Of a stretch of DNA of 64,000 nucleotides, positions 17,065 through 25,779 are shown in pieces. The position numbers and the translations under genes were made by a program. This DNA is from JAFGXT01 sp963677165. Its GTDB lineage: Bacteria; Verrucomicrobiota; Lentisphaeria; Victivallales; SZUA-371. Each line of letters begins with the position of its first letter. Position 1 is the stretch's first letter. The notes under the pieces are model-generated. The model searched no databases, had not been told where the DNA came from, and saw only the letters and a list, made by a program, of their open reading frames with translations. The stretch lies in the NCBI GenBank assembly GCA_963677165.2, contig CAXXSX010000002.1:1736001-1800000 (forward strand). Direction: 5' to 3'.

Positions 17065-17271
17065 ATGAAATATTATTATCTTGGCATTATTTGTCTTGTA
17101 ATCGCGATGATATTCGGATTGTTCTGTCAGGTCAGCGTGACTGTTCCGCTTGCGTCGTCCGGTACAGTTAGAGGTTTGGCTCCTAATGTGACCAACGCCG
17201 GAGCTTCGATGGGATTTGCCATAGCCGGTGGATTATGTATTCTTGCGTCAGTATTTGACAAAAGAAAATAA
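17065..17271 (+). CDS. Small two-helix membrane protein of the hydrogenase region
   Basis: This 68-residue protein has two hydrophobic segments, about residues 4-22 (LGIICLVIAMIFGLFC) and 46-63 (ASMGFAIAGGLCILASVF), joined by a short polar loop. There is a good ribosome-binding site, AGGAG, seven bases before the ATG. I recognise no family. It lies between the hydrogenase and the sensor kinase on the same strand. A weak hairpin (CCTTGA/TCAAGG near 16972-16997, followed by TATCTTTTCT) upstream may end the hydrogenase transcript. Confidence 0.65.
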   Translation: MKYYYLGIICLVIAMIFGLFCQVSVTVPLASSGTVRGLAPNVTNAGASMGFAIAGGLCILASVFDKRK

Positions 17272-17470
17272 AATTTAAGAAACTGCCGATTGCGACTCCT
17301 TCACTGCTGCAAGGCAGCACCATTATCTTCTTCATGCTGAACATTCATTTTAGAGTAATTCTGACACACTTTTAGCTCAAATTTAGCAATCAGGGCTTGA
17401 AAAGTTTTTTATCCGGATTATCATAACATGAGACAATATGTCACAAGAAACCAGATGTGGAGTTAAGCAT

Positions 17471-18685
17471 ATGCCGGATGATAATTCTTTACTCGACCGT
17501 TTAATCAAGCGGCTGGACGTGATGGATTCAAACAGCGTTCAGGCGTATATCCTGCATTTGTCGCGGGAAAAAGGGTTTTTGGAAACAATTTTTAACGCTG
17601 TCCGTGAGGGCATCCTGGTAATCAACCGCCGGCTGCGGATCATCTATCACAACCGTGCCGCCGGGGAAATGCTGGGACTGCCTGAAGATTTGTCAAAGAT
17701 CAGGATTTCGCAGTTTATTCGCGATGTTGACTGGCGGCGTATTATTCAGGAAGACGAAGAGGAATGGTATCGCATTTCGCGTCAGGAAATCGAAATTTTG
17801 TATCCGACCCGACGTATTATCCAGTTTTATCTGGTGCCGAATGAAGACGATGCCGAAGGACTCGCCACGGTGATTCTTAACGATGTGACAGAATCGCGGG
17901 AAAAAACTCTTGATGAATTGGAAGTGGAAAAGAACAGTATTGTTTCCATGCTTGCTGGAAGTGTGGCGCATGAGATTGGTAATCCGCTTAACAGTCTTTA
18001 TTTGCATCTGCAACTGCTGCAGCGAAAGTTTCGTGCCGGCGATAAGGTTGACCCGGAGGATGCACTGGGACTGGTTGAGACCGCTAAGGGAGAAGTTGAA
18101 CGTTTGGACAACATTATCCATCAGTTTTTAAACGCGATTCGTCCGGGGCGTCCAACTATGGTGCCAACCGATATCAAGGAAGTGATCATCGGGGCGCTGA
18201 ACTTTATGAAACAGGAAATCCAGGATCGCGGAATCGACGTAAAATGTTCATGGCCGGAACATATTCCCGAAGTACAGGGAGATGCAAATCAGCTCAAGCA
18301 GGCCTTTTTCAATATCTTGAAAAATTCCCTTCAGGCAATGCCGCAAGGGGGAGAAATCGAGATAGAATGTCATTATGACACGGAAATCATGGAGATTGTT
18401 TTTGCCGATACCGGCCCCGGTATATCGGCGGATAACATCAATACCGTATTCAATCCGTATAAAACAACGAAGGCCGAAGGAACTGGTCTTGGCCTGATGA
18501 TCGTAGAACGGATTATCCGTGAACACGGAGCTGATCTCGCGGTGGAAAGCGAAATCGGCAAGGGAACAAAATTCATTATCCGTTTCTATCGTCAAGGAAA
18601 ACGTTTCAGGATGCTGCCGGAATTTGAGGAAGACGATGTGGTTGACGCAACTCATTCCAGTGAAGACAATCCCGCAGACGATTAA
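17471..18685 (+). CDS. PAS-domain sensor histidine kinase (NtrB-like)
   Basis: The protein has an N-terminal PAS domain (about residues 35-145 of the 404-residue form), then a dimerisation domain with the phospho-accepting histidine in SVAHEIGNPLNSLYLH. The ATPase domain shows an N box LKNSLQAMPQGG, a G1 box FADTGPGIS and a G2 box GTGLGLMIVERII. There are no membrane segments, so it senses a cytoplasmic signal. I chose ATG 17471 because GGAG lies eight bases upstream; an in-frame ATG at 17438 has no such site. A TIM-barrel gene separates it from the sigma54 response regulator at 19629, its probable partner. Its place beside sensory hydrogenase genes suggests a redox or hydrogen-linked role (inference). 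Confidence 0.9.
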   Translation: MPDDNSLLDRLIKRLDVMDSNSVQAYILHLSREKGFLETIFNAVREGILVINRRLRIIYHNRAAGEMLGLPEDLSKIRISQFIRDVDWRRIIQEDEEEWYRISRQEIEILYPTRRIIQFYLVPNEDDAEGLATVILNDVTESREKTLDELEVEKNSIVSMLAGSVAHEIGNPLNSLYLHLQLLQRKFRAGDKVDPEDALGLVETAKGEVERLDNIIHQFLNAIRPGRPTMVPTDIKEVIIGALNFMKQEIQDRGIDVKCSWPEHIPEVQGDANQLKQAFFNILKNSLQAMPQGGEIEIECHYDTEIMEIVFADTGPGISADNINTVFNPYKTTKAEGTGLGLMIVERIIREHGADLAVESEIGKGTKFIIRFYRQGKRFRMLPEFEEDDVVDATHSSEDNPADD

Positions 18686-18706
18686 ATTTAAATAGTTGCA
18701 AAGAAA

Positions 18707-19627
18707 ATGTCAGATAAAAAAATAAATATAGATATAACGACTTCCCTTTACCGGGAAGAAGATTGCGACGAAAAGCTATACGCCATTGTGGACGCGTGTA
18801 AGAAACACGGATTTACACCAGGTTTTCAGCTGCATAATTCCGGCGATCAAGATGAAATTGAATGGGCGACAGGCTTCGGACTGCCATTGACCGCTCATGC
18901 GCCGCTGATGAGTCCGTGGCAGATTAATCTGGCGACAAAAGAGTTGGCCGCCGCAAAAGAGTCATTAAAAATTACTGCTGAAATTATGCGTTCCCATCAA
19001 ATAGACTCAGCAGTCTTTCACGGTTTTATGATGACCGATAAGCCGGTACCGGGATTCGGACGCGGAGTTTCGTATGATGAGGCAATGAGCAATGTATACC
19101 GTCCGGAACTGGTGTTGCCCAACTCAACGAACTGCTGCGACTTTACTGGAACTGAGGAATATGCGGAGCGGGTCGCGATCCTTAAGGACAACCTGGCCTG
19201 GCTGCGAAGAGAATATCCCGATCTTAAATTTCTGATCGAAAACGATTTTCCCAGCTATGTCGGAGCAAATTTGTTCAGCGATACATCGGTAAAGCTTGAG
19301 CATGACGGTTGTTTGGATTCCGGTCATTTATGGACTTCGTCGTTTCTGTTTAAACGTGATTTCCTGACTGAGGCGAAGAATTACGTGGCGACCGGCAGGA
19401 TTAAAATGGTACATTTTCATTCTTCCATTTTTACCGACGATATTCCGCCGGAAAAATGGGGAGACGGGCACAAGCCGCTGGATACGCCCGGACAAATGCC
19501 CATGCAGGGATTCCTGGATATATGCAAAGCTGGCGGAATGAATCATTACGTACTGGAAATTCGCGGTATTACCGCGAATGATATAGAAATTTTTGCTGCA
19601 ATGTGGAACCGAGCAGAGGGGGAATAA
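18707..19627 (+). CDS. Sugar phosphate isomerase/epimerase-like TIM barrel protein
   Basis: This 306-residue protein belongs to the xylose-isomerase-like/AP-endonuclease family 2 barrels. Visible metal-site segments are LTAHAPLMSP (near 65), SAVFHGFM (near 104), FLIENDFPSY (near 172), CLDSGHLW (near 205), KMVHFHSS (near 233) and YVLEIRG near the end. These match the His/Glu/Asp ligand pattern of the family, so it is likely active on a sugar or sugar-like substrate. The substrate is not evident. It sits between a histidine kinase and its presumed response regulator, 21 bases after the former and 1 base before the latter, an unusual place for a metabolic enzyme. Confidence 0.75.
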   Translation: MSDKKINIDITTSLYREEDCDEKLYAIVDACKKHGFTPGFQLHNSGDQDEIEWATGFGLPLTAHAPLMSPWQINLATKELAAAKESLKITAEIMRSHQIDSAVFHGFMMTDKPVPGFGRGVSYDEAMSNVYRPELVLPNSTNCCDFTGTEEYAERVAILKDNLAWLRREYPDLKFLIENDFPSYVGANLFSDTSVKLEHDGCLDSGHLWTSSFLFKRDFLTEAKNYVATGRIKMVHFHSSIFTDDIPPEKWGDGHKPLDTPGQMPMQGFLDICKAGGMNHYVLEIRGITANDIEIFAAMWNRAEGE

Positions 19628-19628
19628 T

Positions 19629-20981
19629 ATGCCGCATAAAATGTCGATTCTGATTATTGACGATGAACGTAATACCCGTGAAATCATGGGGCGTTTTCTG
19701 GAGGCCGATTATAATGTAACGCTGGCGGAAGACGGAGTCCACGGGGTGAAAATTCTGAAGGATAAAAACTTTGACCTGGTACTAACTGACCTGCGTATGC
19801 CAGGAGTTGACGGTTTTACCGTGCTGGAAGAGACATTAAAGATGAATCCGCCGCCGCCGTGTGTGGTAATCACGGCCTATGGCTCGGTTGAAAACGCGGT
19901 GAAGGCAGTCAAAGCCGGAGCGTTTGATTTTGTAACCAAACCAGTAAATTTCGACCGGTTGGAAATCGTGATCAATCGCGCCCTTGAGTCGCAGCGGCTC
20001 ATTAACGAGAATAAAGAACTGAAACGCCGTCTTGATAAGGGAACCGGCAATGTAGGTATTATCGCTAAATCGCCGCTTATGAAAGATATCATGGACACCG
20101 TGAAACAGGTGGCGCCCTCCAAATCAACCGTACTGGTGACTGGCGAAAGTGGTACAGGTAAGGAGCTGATTGCCGGGGCATTGCATCATTTCAGCGGCAG
20201 ATCAGGAAAGCTGATTCCAGTACATTGTGCCGCGCTTCCCGCAAATTTACTGGAAAGTGAGCTATTTGGACACGAAAAGGGTGCTTTTACGGGTGCGACG
20301 GAACAGCGCAAAGGACGTTTTGAGCTGGCGGATCAGGGAACGCTGTTCCTTGATGAAATTGGCGAGATCGACCAGCAGGTACAGGTAAAACTGTTGCGGG
20401 CTTTGGAATCGCATTGTTTTGAACGTGTCGGCGGAACCGAAACCATTTATACTGACTCCCGGCTGGTGGCGGCAACAAACCGTGACTTGCACAAGATGGT
20501 ACTTGACGGGGAGTTTCGCGAAGATTTGTTCTATCGTCTTGATGTCGTGAGGGTGCACTTGCCGCCCCTGCGGGACCGGCAGGAGGATATTCCACTGCTG
20601 GTAAAACATTTTATTGATGAGTTTGCATTTGAGAACAGCAAACCGATCGAAAGTATTTCCGAAGAAGCACTTGAGTTGTTGTGTTCATATGCCTGGCCCG
20701 GGAATATCCGTGAACTGCGTAACTGCATTGAGCGGATGGTGGTACTCTCTCGTGGTGAACTACTTGAAAAAAGCAATGTGCCGTTTCATATTGCCAATAA
20801 AAGCAAACCTGCGGCGACAACCATGGCGGATATGTCATCGCTGGACATGGACCGCAACGAAAAGCGGCTGATTATGCGTGCGCTGGAAGAATGCGGTGGA
20901 AACCGTACCCATGCGGCAGAAAAGCTGGGAATCAGCCGTCGTACATTACACCGTAAACTAAAAACTTATAATATTGACTAA
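19629..20981 (+). CDS. NtrC-family sigma54-dependent response regulator
   Basis: The 450-residue protein has three domains. The receiver (1-120) carries the acidic pair IIDDERN and the phosphorylation site VLTDLRMPG. The AAA+ domain (about 145-375) has Walker A GESGTGKE, the sigma54-contacting GAFTGA loop, and Walker B TLFLDEIGE. The C-terminus is a Fis-type helix-turn-helix (NRTHAAEKLGISRRTLHRKL). It should activate sigma54 promoters when phosphorylated by the kinase at 17471. ATG 19629 is chosen because GAGGGGG lies just upstream and the stop codon of the previous gene is two bases before it. I found no convincing -24/-12 promoter in the hydrogenase cluster, so its targets are unknown. Confidence 0.95.
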   Translation: MPHKMSILIIDDERNTREIMGRFLEADYNVTLAEDGVHGVKILKDKNFDLVLTDLRMPGVDGFTVLEETLKMNPPPPCVVITAYGSVENAVKAVKAGAFDFVTKPVNFDRLEIVINRALESQRLINENKELKRRLDKGTGNVGIIAKSPLMKDIMDTVKQVAPSKSTVLVTGESGTGKELIAGALHHFSGRSGKLIPVHCAALPANLLESELFGHEKGAFTGATEQRKGRFELADQGTLFLDEIGEIDQQVQVKLLRALESHCFERVGGTETIYTDSRLVAATNRDLHKMVLDGEFREDLFYRLDVVRVHLPPLRDRQEDIPLLVKHFIDEFAFENSKPIESISEEALELLCSYAWPGNIRELRNCIERMVVLSRGELLEKSNVPFHIANKSKPAATTMADMSSLDMDRNEKRLIMRALEECGGNRTHAAEKLGISRRTLHRKLKTYNID

Positions 20982-21010
20982 CACGTTTCTATACGCAGGA
21001 GAAATTTACT

Positions 21011-21430
21011 ATGGAAAACTGTATTTTTTGTAAGATCATTGCCGGGGAAATTCCGTCGACTAAAATTTACGAAGACGATCTGGTATTTGCGTTTATGGAT
21101 ATCGGTCCGATCAACTTCGGGCATGTACTTGTAATCCCGAAAGAACATCATACCAGTTCTTCATCTATTCCCGAAAACATTGCCGGAAGAATGTTCCGTG
21201 TGGCTTCACGCATTGGTATCGCCGCAAAACGTGCTTTAGATTATGACGGCTTCAATCTGCATCTGGCGGACGGTCCCTGTGCCGGTCAGGTTGTGATGCA
21301 CGCACACCTGCACATGGTTCCGCGCGGTGCCGAAGACGGTTTTCATTGGAACTGGCGCCAGCTTGAATATCAGGACGGCGAAGCCGCCGAAGTTGCCGAA
21401 AAGCTTAAAGGCAAGCTAAAGCTCGACTAG
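21011..21430 (+). CDS. HIT-family nucleotide hydrolase
   Basis: This 139-residue protein has the N-terminal CIFCKIIAGEIPS signature and the catalytic histidine triad in VVMHAHLHMVP, with the upstream GHVLVIPKEHH segment. HIT proteins of this type hydrolyse nucleoside phosphoramidates or adenylated substrates. AGGAG lies nine bases before the ATG. The stop codon TAG at 21428-21430 is the first triplet of a terminal inverted repeat of the MITE that follows, so the element marks the very end of the gene and may have shortened or replaced the native tail. Confidence 0.93.
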   Translation: MENCIFCKIIAGEIPSTKIYEDDLVFAFMDIGPINFGHVLVIPKEHHTSSSSIPENIAGRMFRVASRIGIAAKRALDYDGFNLHLADGPCAGQVVMHAHLHMVPRGAEDGFHWNWRQLEYQDGEAAEVAEKLKGKLKLD

Positions 21431-21700
21431 TGTCCAGTCAACGCTGTAATTTCGTAAAAATTGCGAAGATTTTGAGATTGATTCGTATTCTGAAAGACCG
21501 CCGATACCGAGGTATCGAAGGCTCTTGAAGGGTACGAAGTCAAGTTCAAAAGATCGCAACCGCTTTGCGGCAAGTTTCTTGCAGTTGTATTTTCTCTTTT
21601 CTTCATCGGAAAATATTCATATTTCCTCTCAGTCGAAAAAATAAAATCCAATCTACAATCGAACTTGTCTTTGCGAAATTACAGTCTTGACAGGACACTA
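21428..21700. mobile_element. MITE-like element with 27-bp terminal inverted repeats
   Basis: The left end (21428-21454, TAGTGTCCAGTCAACGCTGT plus AATTTCG) and the complement of the right end (21674-21700) agree at 24 of 27 positions. The 273-bp element encodes no transposase; a 74-codon minus-strand ORF inside it is not convincing. The flanks read C-TAG at the left and CTA-G at the right, compatible with a TA target duplication as in IS630/mariner-like elements (inference). An internal CGATACC-GA-GGTATCG palindrome is also present. Confidence 0.75.
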
Positions 21701-21961
21701 GCATTCAGTCAGCAAATAGTAAGGGCAGCTCTTGATAAGAGCGCCCTTGCGCAACAGCGGCGAGCTCCACTCACAAAAGTTGTTTTTTAATATTTTCCTG
21801 CTTTTTAAGATTTAAATCAAAAATTGTTAATGTGCCAAAAGTTGTGATGGTAAGCGGTAGGACTTGTTTATTGCCAGGATAAGAATAGATGGGTTAATGC
21901 CCAAAAGCAAGTTAAAACAAAAATATTATTTACGTGGCGGTTGGTGTTTGGGCGTGAGCCC

Positions 21962-22126
21962 GTAGCTTGCGATCTCCGAGCGCAAATAGCAATTTTGCTG
22001 TTATCGTAGATATTAATGCCTAATCTTTTAAAGTCACGAATAATTTGAGTATAGATGGTTTCTGAGAATCCGTGTCTACGGCGTTTGTGGCAGACGTGCT
22101 TTATGCGCTCGGAGATCGCATGCTAC
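21962..22126. repeat. Family A inverted-repeat element, copy A3
   Basis: The left end GTAGCTTGCGATCTCCGAGC pairs with the right end GCTCGGAGATCGCATGCTAC. In other copies the same positions read GCTGTCTCAGC and its partner. Both arms have therefore changed together, which shows that pairing of the ends is maintained. The interior keeps TGCTGTTATCGTAG and CCGTGTCTACGGCGTTTG. It lies in a 747-base stretch (21701-22447) without any gene that I can support. Confidence 0.7.
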
Positions 22127-22447
22127 CCAGAAAAATCATTTTGCAATGTAATTGCAGTAAGCATGATTTTTCGTTGTATCACAAAATTTGGCACATTAAC
22201 CAAAAATTATAGGAGCTTTGAGTTCAATTCCCTTGCTTTCATTTTTGCAAATTTTGTAAAAATAAGCTATATTTTGTATTAGATAATTCTGGAAGGAAAT
22301 TCATGAGAAAAACTTTGCTGTGGTCATATACTGTTGTAGACAAAAAAACAGTACGGGATACAAATGCGTAAATAATTTCGAGTTTCATTGAGCTCGAAAC
22401 TTCTTGAATAAATTTGTAACAATGTAAGAGAATAATTAACCACTATT

Positions 22448-23047
22448 CTACTTTTTTGCTTTTAGCTTACGCAAGTAGTGTTTTTTTATTATTGATAGAA
22501 CAAATTTCAGTTGATCTACTCCATGTTTAGATACAGTGTTCTTTATTTCTTTTTCTAATAGAAATATAGCCAGCTCAGGATAACCCATCTCAATAATGGC
22601 ATAGGCAAAATAAGCGGCTTTTTCTTTATTTGAATTTAATTTGATTGCTTTTAAGACAGGCTTTATAGCGGGAATTCCTATCTTACTCAAAGCTATTGAT
22701 GCAGGTTCTGGATACTTGGGTAATTTTGTAGTAAAATCAACCGGTTCAAAATTTATATTTGATATTAATAATGGTATCGCTTTTTCTGAACGCATTTCTC
22801 CCAATGCGAATAATATACAAGCCTTGATCTTTTTATCTTTAACCTGATGAAACTTGTTTATCAATTCTGTTACTGATGCATCACAGTTTTTGACTGTTTT
22901 GAGAATCTCTTGTTCTGTAAGAGTTTCATATGCATTGTCCGCAATATTATATAAATAGTCATTCTCCGATTTTTTGCTGTCCTGAGCGAATAGAAGGGGA
23001 ATGCTTCCCATAAATAGCAAAAACGTTAAAAATATTTTGTTGATCAT
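22448..23047 (-). CDS. Secreted HEAT-repeat-like protein
   Basis: This 199-residue protein has a signal peptide (hydrophobic IFLTFLLFMGSIPLLFA, cleavage likely before QDSKK). The mature part consists of helical HEAT-like repeats, seen in KKIKACILFALGEMRSEKA, EPASIALSKIGIPAIKPVLKA and AAYFAYAIIEMGYPELA. HEAT repeats usually mediate protein binding; no enzymatic motif is seen. GGAGAAG lies shortly before the ATG. The gene is AT-rich and stands alone between family A repeats. Function unknown. Confidence 0.75.
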   Translation of the reverse strand: MINKIFLTFLLFMGSIPLLFAQDSKKSENDYLYNIADNAYETLTEQEILKTVKNCDASVTELINKFHQVKDKKIKACILFALGEMRSEKAIPLLISNINFEPVDFTTKLPKYPEPASIALSKIGIPAIKPVLKAIKLNSNKEKAAYFAYAIIEMGYPELAIFLLEKEIKNTVSKHGVDQLKFVLSIIKKHYLRKLKAKK

Positions 23048-23240
23048 GATATCTTCTCCATCACCTTAAGAAAATACTAAATATTATACTATATAATACC
23101 TCTTGATATTCATAGATACAAGTGTAGCATCATTCCAATCAATTCTGAATTTTCTCCATTGTTGAAAATGGTTGAGGAAGGGATTATAGTAATAAATATA
23201 TCAAAGCTTATTGCTGAGTGCTTGGCACTCACGTTTTTAG

Positions 23241-23424
23241 AGTAGCTTGCGCTGTCTCAGCGCAAATAGCAATTTTGCTGATATCGTGTTAATTATTGGA
23301 TACCCTCTAAAAGCGCGAATGGTTTGGGATAGATGTATTCAGATATTTGAGTGTTAAAGAGAAATCCGTGTCTACGGCGTTTGCGGCAGACTTGCTATTT
23401 GCGTTGGGGACAACGCAAGCTACT
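23241..23424. repeat. Family A inverted-repeat element, copy A4
   Basis: This is the cleanest copy, 184 bp long. The left end AGTAGCTTGCGCTGTCTCAG pairs with the right end ending ACAACGCAAGCTACT, and each arm is itself a hairpin (TTGCGCTG/CAGCGCAA). It stands in the same place relative to the leader RNA copy 2 as A1 does to copy 1. Confidence 0.75.
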
Positions 23425-23471
23425 TAAGGAAATCATAATTCGGGAGAATTTTACTCAGAGAAATTAAGAAA

Positions 23472-23695
23472 TTACAATCATAGTTTTCACGTGATTATTA
23501 CGTGAATTTTATTTTCGTTCGTGTCAGACTAAACCACCAATTTTAAACAGAACACGAACAGGAAAACAACACCCATGTGTATACTTGGGCGGTGTTTGCT
23601 TGTTGTTCTGTGAGGCCTTGGTGGGCCCAGTCTGGCGGCAAGTACAACGCCGCCCTTTTCTTTTTTTAGGGCGGCAACTCACAAAGGGGGTTGCC
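23472..23695 (+). ncRNA. Candidate structured 5' leader RNA, copy 2
   Basis: This is the second copy of the leader at 4697-4918. Helices are 23525-23530 with 23629-23634 (CAGACT/AGTCTG), 23534-23539 with 23619-23624 (CCACCA/TGGTGG), and 23547-23553 with 23605-23611 (ACAGAAC/GTTCTGT). In copy 1 these arms have different bases that also pair. The GCCGCCC/GGGCGGC hairpin (23649-23655, 23669-23675) and the GGCAAC/GTTGCC hairpin around the ribosome-binding site are identical in both copies. The conserved 5' edge is TTACAATCATAGTTTTCACG, containing a hairpin TTCACGT/ACGTGAA. Confidence 0.7.
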
Positions 23696-23988
23696 ATGGC
23701 AATCAGGGAAATCGTGGTACGTGACGGAGAAGTAGTCGTAAAAATGGATGGGATTTTAACCGCAGAGGATTTGGAACGGGTACAGGGTCAAATTTATTAC
23801 AACGAGGAATTTATAAAGCAACTCATTCGCAAATATTCTATTTATCCGTAATGGACAATTCTGCCCTACAAACGAATCCCAATCTGGAACTGATTAAAAT
23901 AGCATCATCGGACAAAATAATAGAACTCTGCCGTCAATGGCACCAAAACTTGCTACATCATGCCAATGTAAAGATATTATGGGGGTGA
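23696..23988 (+). pseudogene. Frameshifted copy of the STAS-like gene
   Basis: The first 51 codons (to 23851) match the gene at 4919 closely at the start (MAIREIVVRDGEVVVKMDG), then the frame stops. In another frame, from about 23830 to the TGA at 23986-23988, homology resumes: HSQIFYLSVMDNSALQTNP aligns with the SAQIFYLAVLDNSAVLTNP part of the first copy, then WHQN. About 14 codons equivalent to residues 41-56 of the first copy are missing and the frame is shifted. The gene is therefore broken although its leader is well conserved. Confidence 0.75.
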
Positions 23989-23992
23989 CGGG

Positions 23993-24230
23993 GATTTCGA
24001 CTTCGCCGACCAGCGCTTGTCCGCTGGACCGACTCCGGCAACGTGCCGGTGCGAAGTAATATCATTAATCTGGCTGAAAGTTTCTTAACGCCATGAATGC
24101 CCGTCATAAATTGCGGAGCGATTTAAAGGGTAGCTTGCGCTGTCTCAGCGCAAATAGCAATTTTGCTGATATCATGTGGATTTATAGATACCCTTCAAAG
24201 TCACGAATGGCTTTGAATAAATAAACCCAA
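23993..24230 (+). repeat. Family B copy B2 followed by partial family A copy A5
   Basis: Bases 23993-24098 are a family B repeat (ATTTCGACTTCGCCGACCAG ... ATTAATCTGGCTGAAAGTTT), shortened in its last hairpin. Bases 24129-24230 are the left half of a family A element (GGTAGCTTGCGCTGTCTCAG ... TGCTGATATCATGT) with no right end. The order leader, STAS-like gene, B, A is the same as at 4697-5669, so the whole block was duplicated. Confidence 0.65.
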
Positions 24231-24276
24231 GCATTTGATCATTTATGGGAAATCCAACAGGTAGAAATCGCACGAA

Positions 24277-25779
24277 TTACTTGAGCATGTAATGGTATTT
24301 TATCGGTTTTGCGCCTTGTTTCAGCAGAGCGTTATAGATTTCGCGTTTCCTGGGATTGCGCTGTATGCTTTCAAGGATCAGCCGGTCGACTTTATCCGAA
24401 GTTTCCATCATTAGCTCCTGAATATCTTTACGGGGGTAATTGGGGTATGCAATCACGGTGTCTACGGCATTATTAAAAATATTCATGAGTTTTGACATAT
24501 TAATGAAAAAGCTGCGGGTGGTGATTCGTCCATATTTTACCGTGTCAAGGCCGACCATATCGATTTCATATTCAGTTGTACCCTCTTTGGAAAACATATA
24601 CGGACGATAATATTCGTTGCAACCCGGTTTACTGTCGCCGCCGTTAATGACAATCTGTGAATAATCCCTTGAGGTGAGATATTTCAGAAACTCCATCGCC
24701 TGAGGCGCTTTCTTGCTTTTTACGTTTATGCCGGTGTTTCTGGCGCTGAAAGTGGTGTAGCGTTTACCGTCTTTGAATCTGGGAACCAGGCAGGCCCCGA
24801 TTCGCAGAACTTCTGGTGCGTCTTTTTCCTGTCCGGGATGTTCCTTCAACCATTTATCACGAAGCTGCTGCTGATCCTGGATGTAGCGACGAAGCAGGAT
24901 CAGATGCCATCTGGCACCCCAGTACATCGCGAGTCTGCCGGAACCAAACCAGGAAATAGAACCGGATGCCCAGCCGCCTTGACCGGAAATTCCGCTTTGT
25001 TGAGCCAGCGTTGGTTGAATCTTATATTTGTAATAGAGGTCGTGATAAAATTTTACCGCGTCAACAACGGCTTTCGAGCCGATCATTGACCGGGTGCCGG
25101 AGTCGTTCATCAGTTCTCCCCCCTTGCTCCAAATGATCGGGCGTATATTTACGTTGGCGTTTCCGAAGATATCCGGCACCAATGCATTGCTTTTATAAAT
25201 GGTGAGTTTCCGGGCGATCTCAATATACTTTTCCCAGGTAATATCTTTGTCGGGATAGGGGATGGAATATTTGTCAAACAGGTTTTTGTTGTACAGTACA
25301 TACGTGTGGTTAACGCTGCACGGATAGAAAAACTGTCGCTCCTGAAACCCTTTTTTCGGAGAATATACCTTCATGGAAACCATCGGACGTATTGACGGAG
25401 CAACAGTGTCCAGTCCAAAGTTGTTTTCATTGGCTTCTTCCGTGATATCGCGGAGAACTCCGGCGTCATGGTAGATCTGGCAGTTATATTCGTTGATGTG
25501 GTCGATCATATCGGGGCCCATACCGGCACAGCACTGAACGATTACTTTCATTACGCCTGAATTATCGGAATCAATTTCAACATTGATATTGGGGTGCAAT
25601 TTTTCAAATGCGGCAATCTGATCATCGCGTTCAGGATTATTGTCGGTGACCCATTCCAGCTTGGTCACCCCTTTGACCGTCTTTTCCGGCGGATTAAGGA
25701 ATATTGCCGCAAGAGTCAGAATGACGAGTACCAGCAGAATTAGCCCGACTGTTTTTTTAGCCTGCGTTGAAATAACCAT
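24277..25779 (-). CDS. Extracellular solute-binding protein, family 1 (sugar ABC transporter type)
   Basis: This 500-residue protein has an N-terminal membrane anchor or uncleaved signal (VGLILLVLVILTLAAIFL). The mature part shows the family 1 binding-protein pattern: LEWVTDNNPERDDQIAAFEKLHPNI at its start, GPDMIDH, VLYNKNLFDKYSI, ITWEKYIEIARKLT and, late, APQAMEFLKYLTS. Such proteins bring oligosaccharides to ABC importers. No permease or ATPase gene is next to it. The large glycoside hydrolase gene lies upstream on the same strand after 146 bases, which suggests that it serves the same substrate. Confidence 0.85.
   Translation of the reverse strand: MVISTQAKKTVGLILLVLVILTLAAIFLNPPEKTVKGVTKLEWVTDNNPERDDQIAAFEKLHPNINVEIDSDNSGVMKVIVQCCAGMGPDMIDHINEYNCQIYHDAGVLRDITEEANENNFGLDTVAPSIRPMVSMKVYSPKKGFQERQFFYPCSVNHTYVLYNKNLFDKYSIPYPDKDITWEKYIEIARKLTIYKSNALVPDIFGNANVNIRPIIWSKGGELMNDSGTRSMIGSKAVVDAVKFYHDLYYKYKIQPTLAQQSGISGQGGWASGSISWFGSGRLAMYWGARWHLILLRRYIQDQQQLRDKWLKEHPGQEKDAPEVLRIGACLVPRFKDGKRYTTFSARNTGINVKSKKAPQAMEFLKYLTSRDYSQIVINGGDSKPGCNEYYRPYMFSKEGTTEYEIDMVGLDTVKYGRITTRSFFINMSKLMNIFNNAVDTVIAYPNYPRKDIQELMMETSDKVDRLILESIQRNPRKREIYNALLKQGAKPIKYHYMLK

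Noticed and set aside
17362..17377. Possible sigma54 promoter TGACACACTTTTAGCT upstream of the kinase gene
   Set aside because: Spacing fits, but both core elements deviate (GA for GG, TAGC for TTGC), so it is not better than chance.
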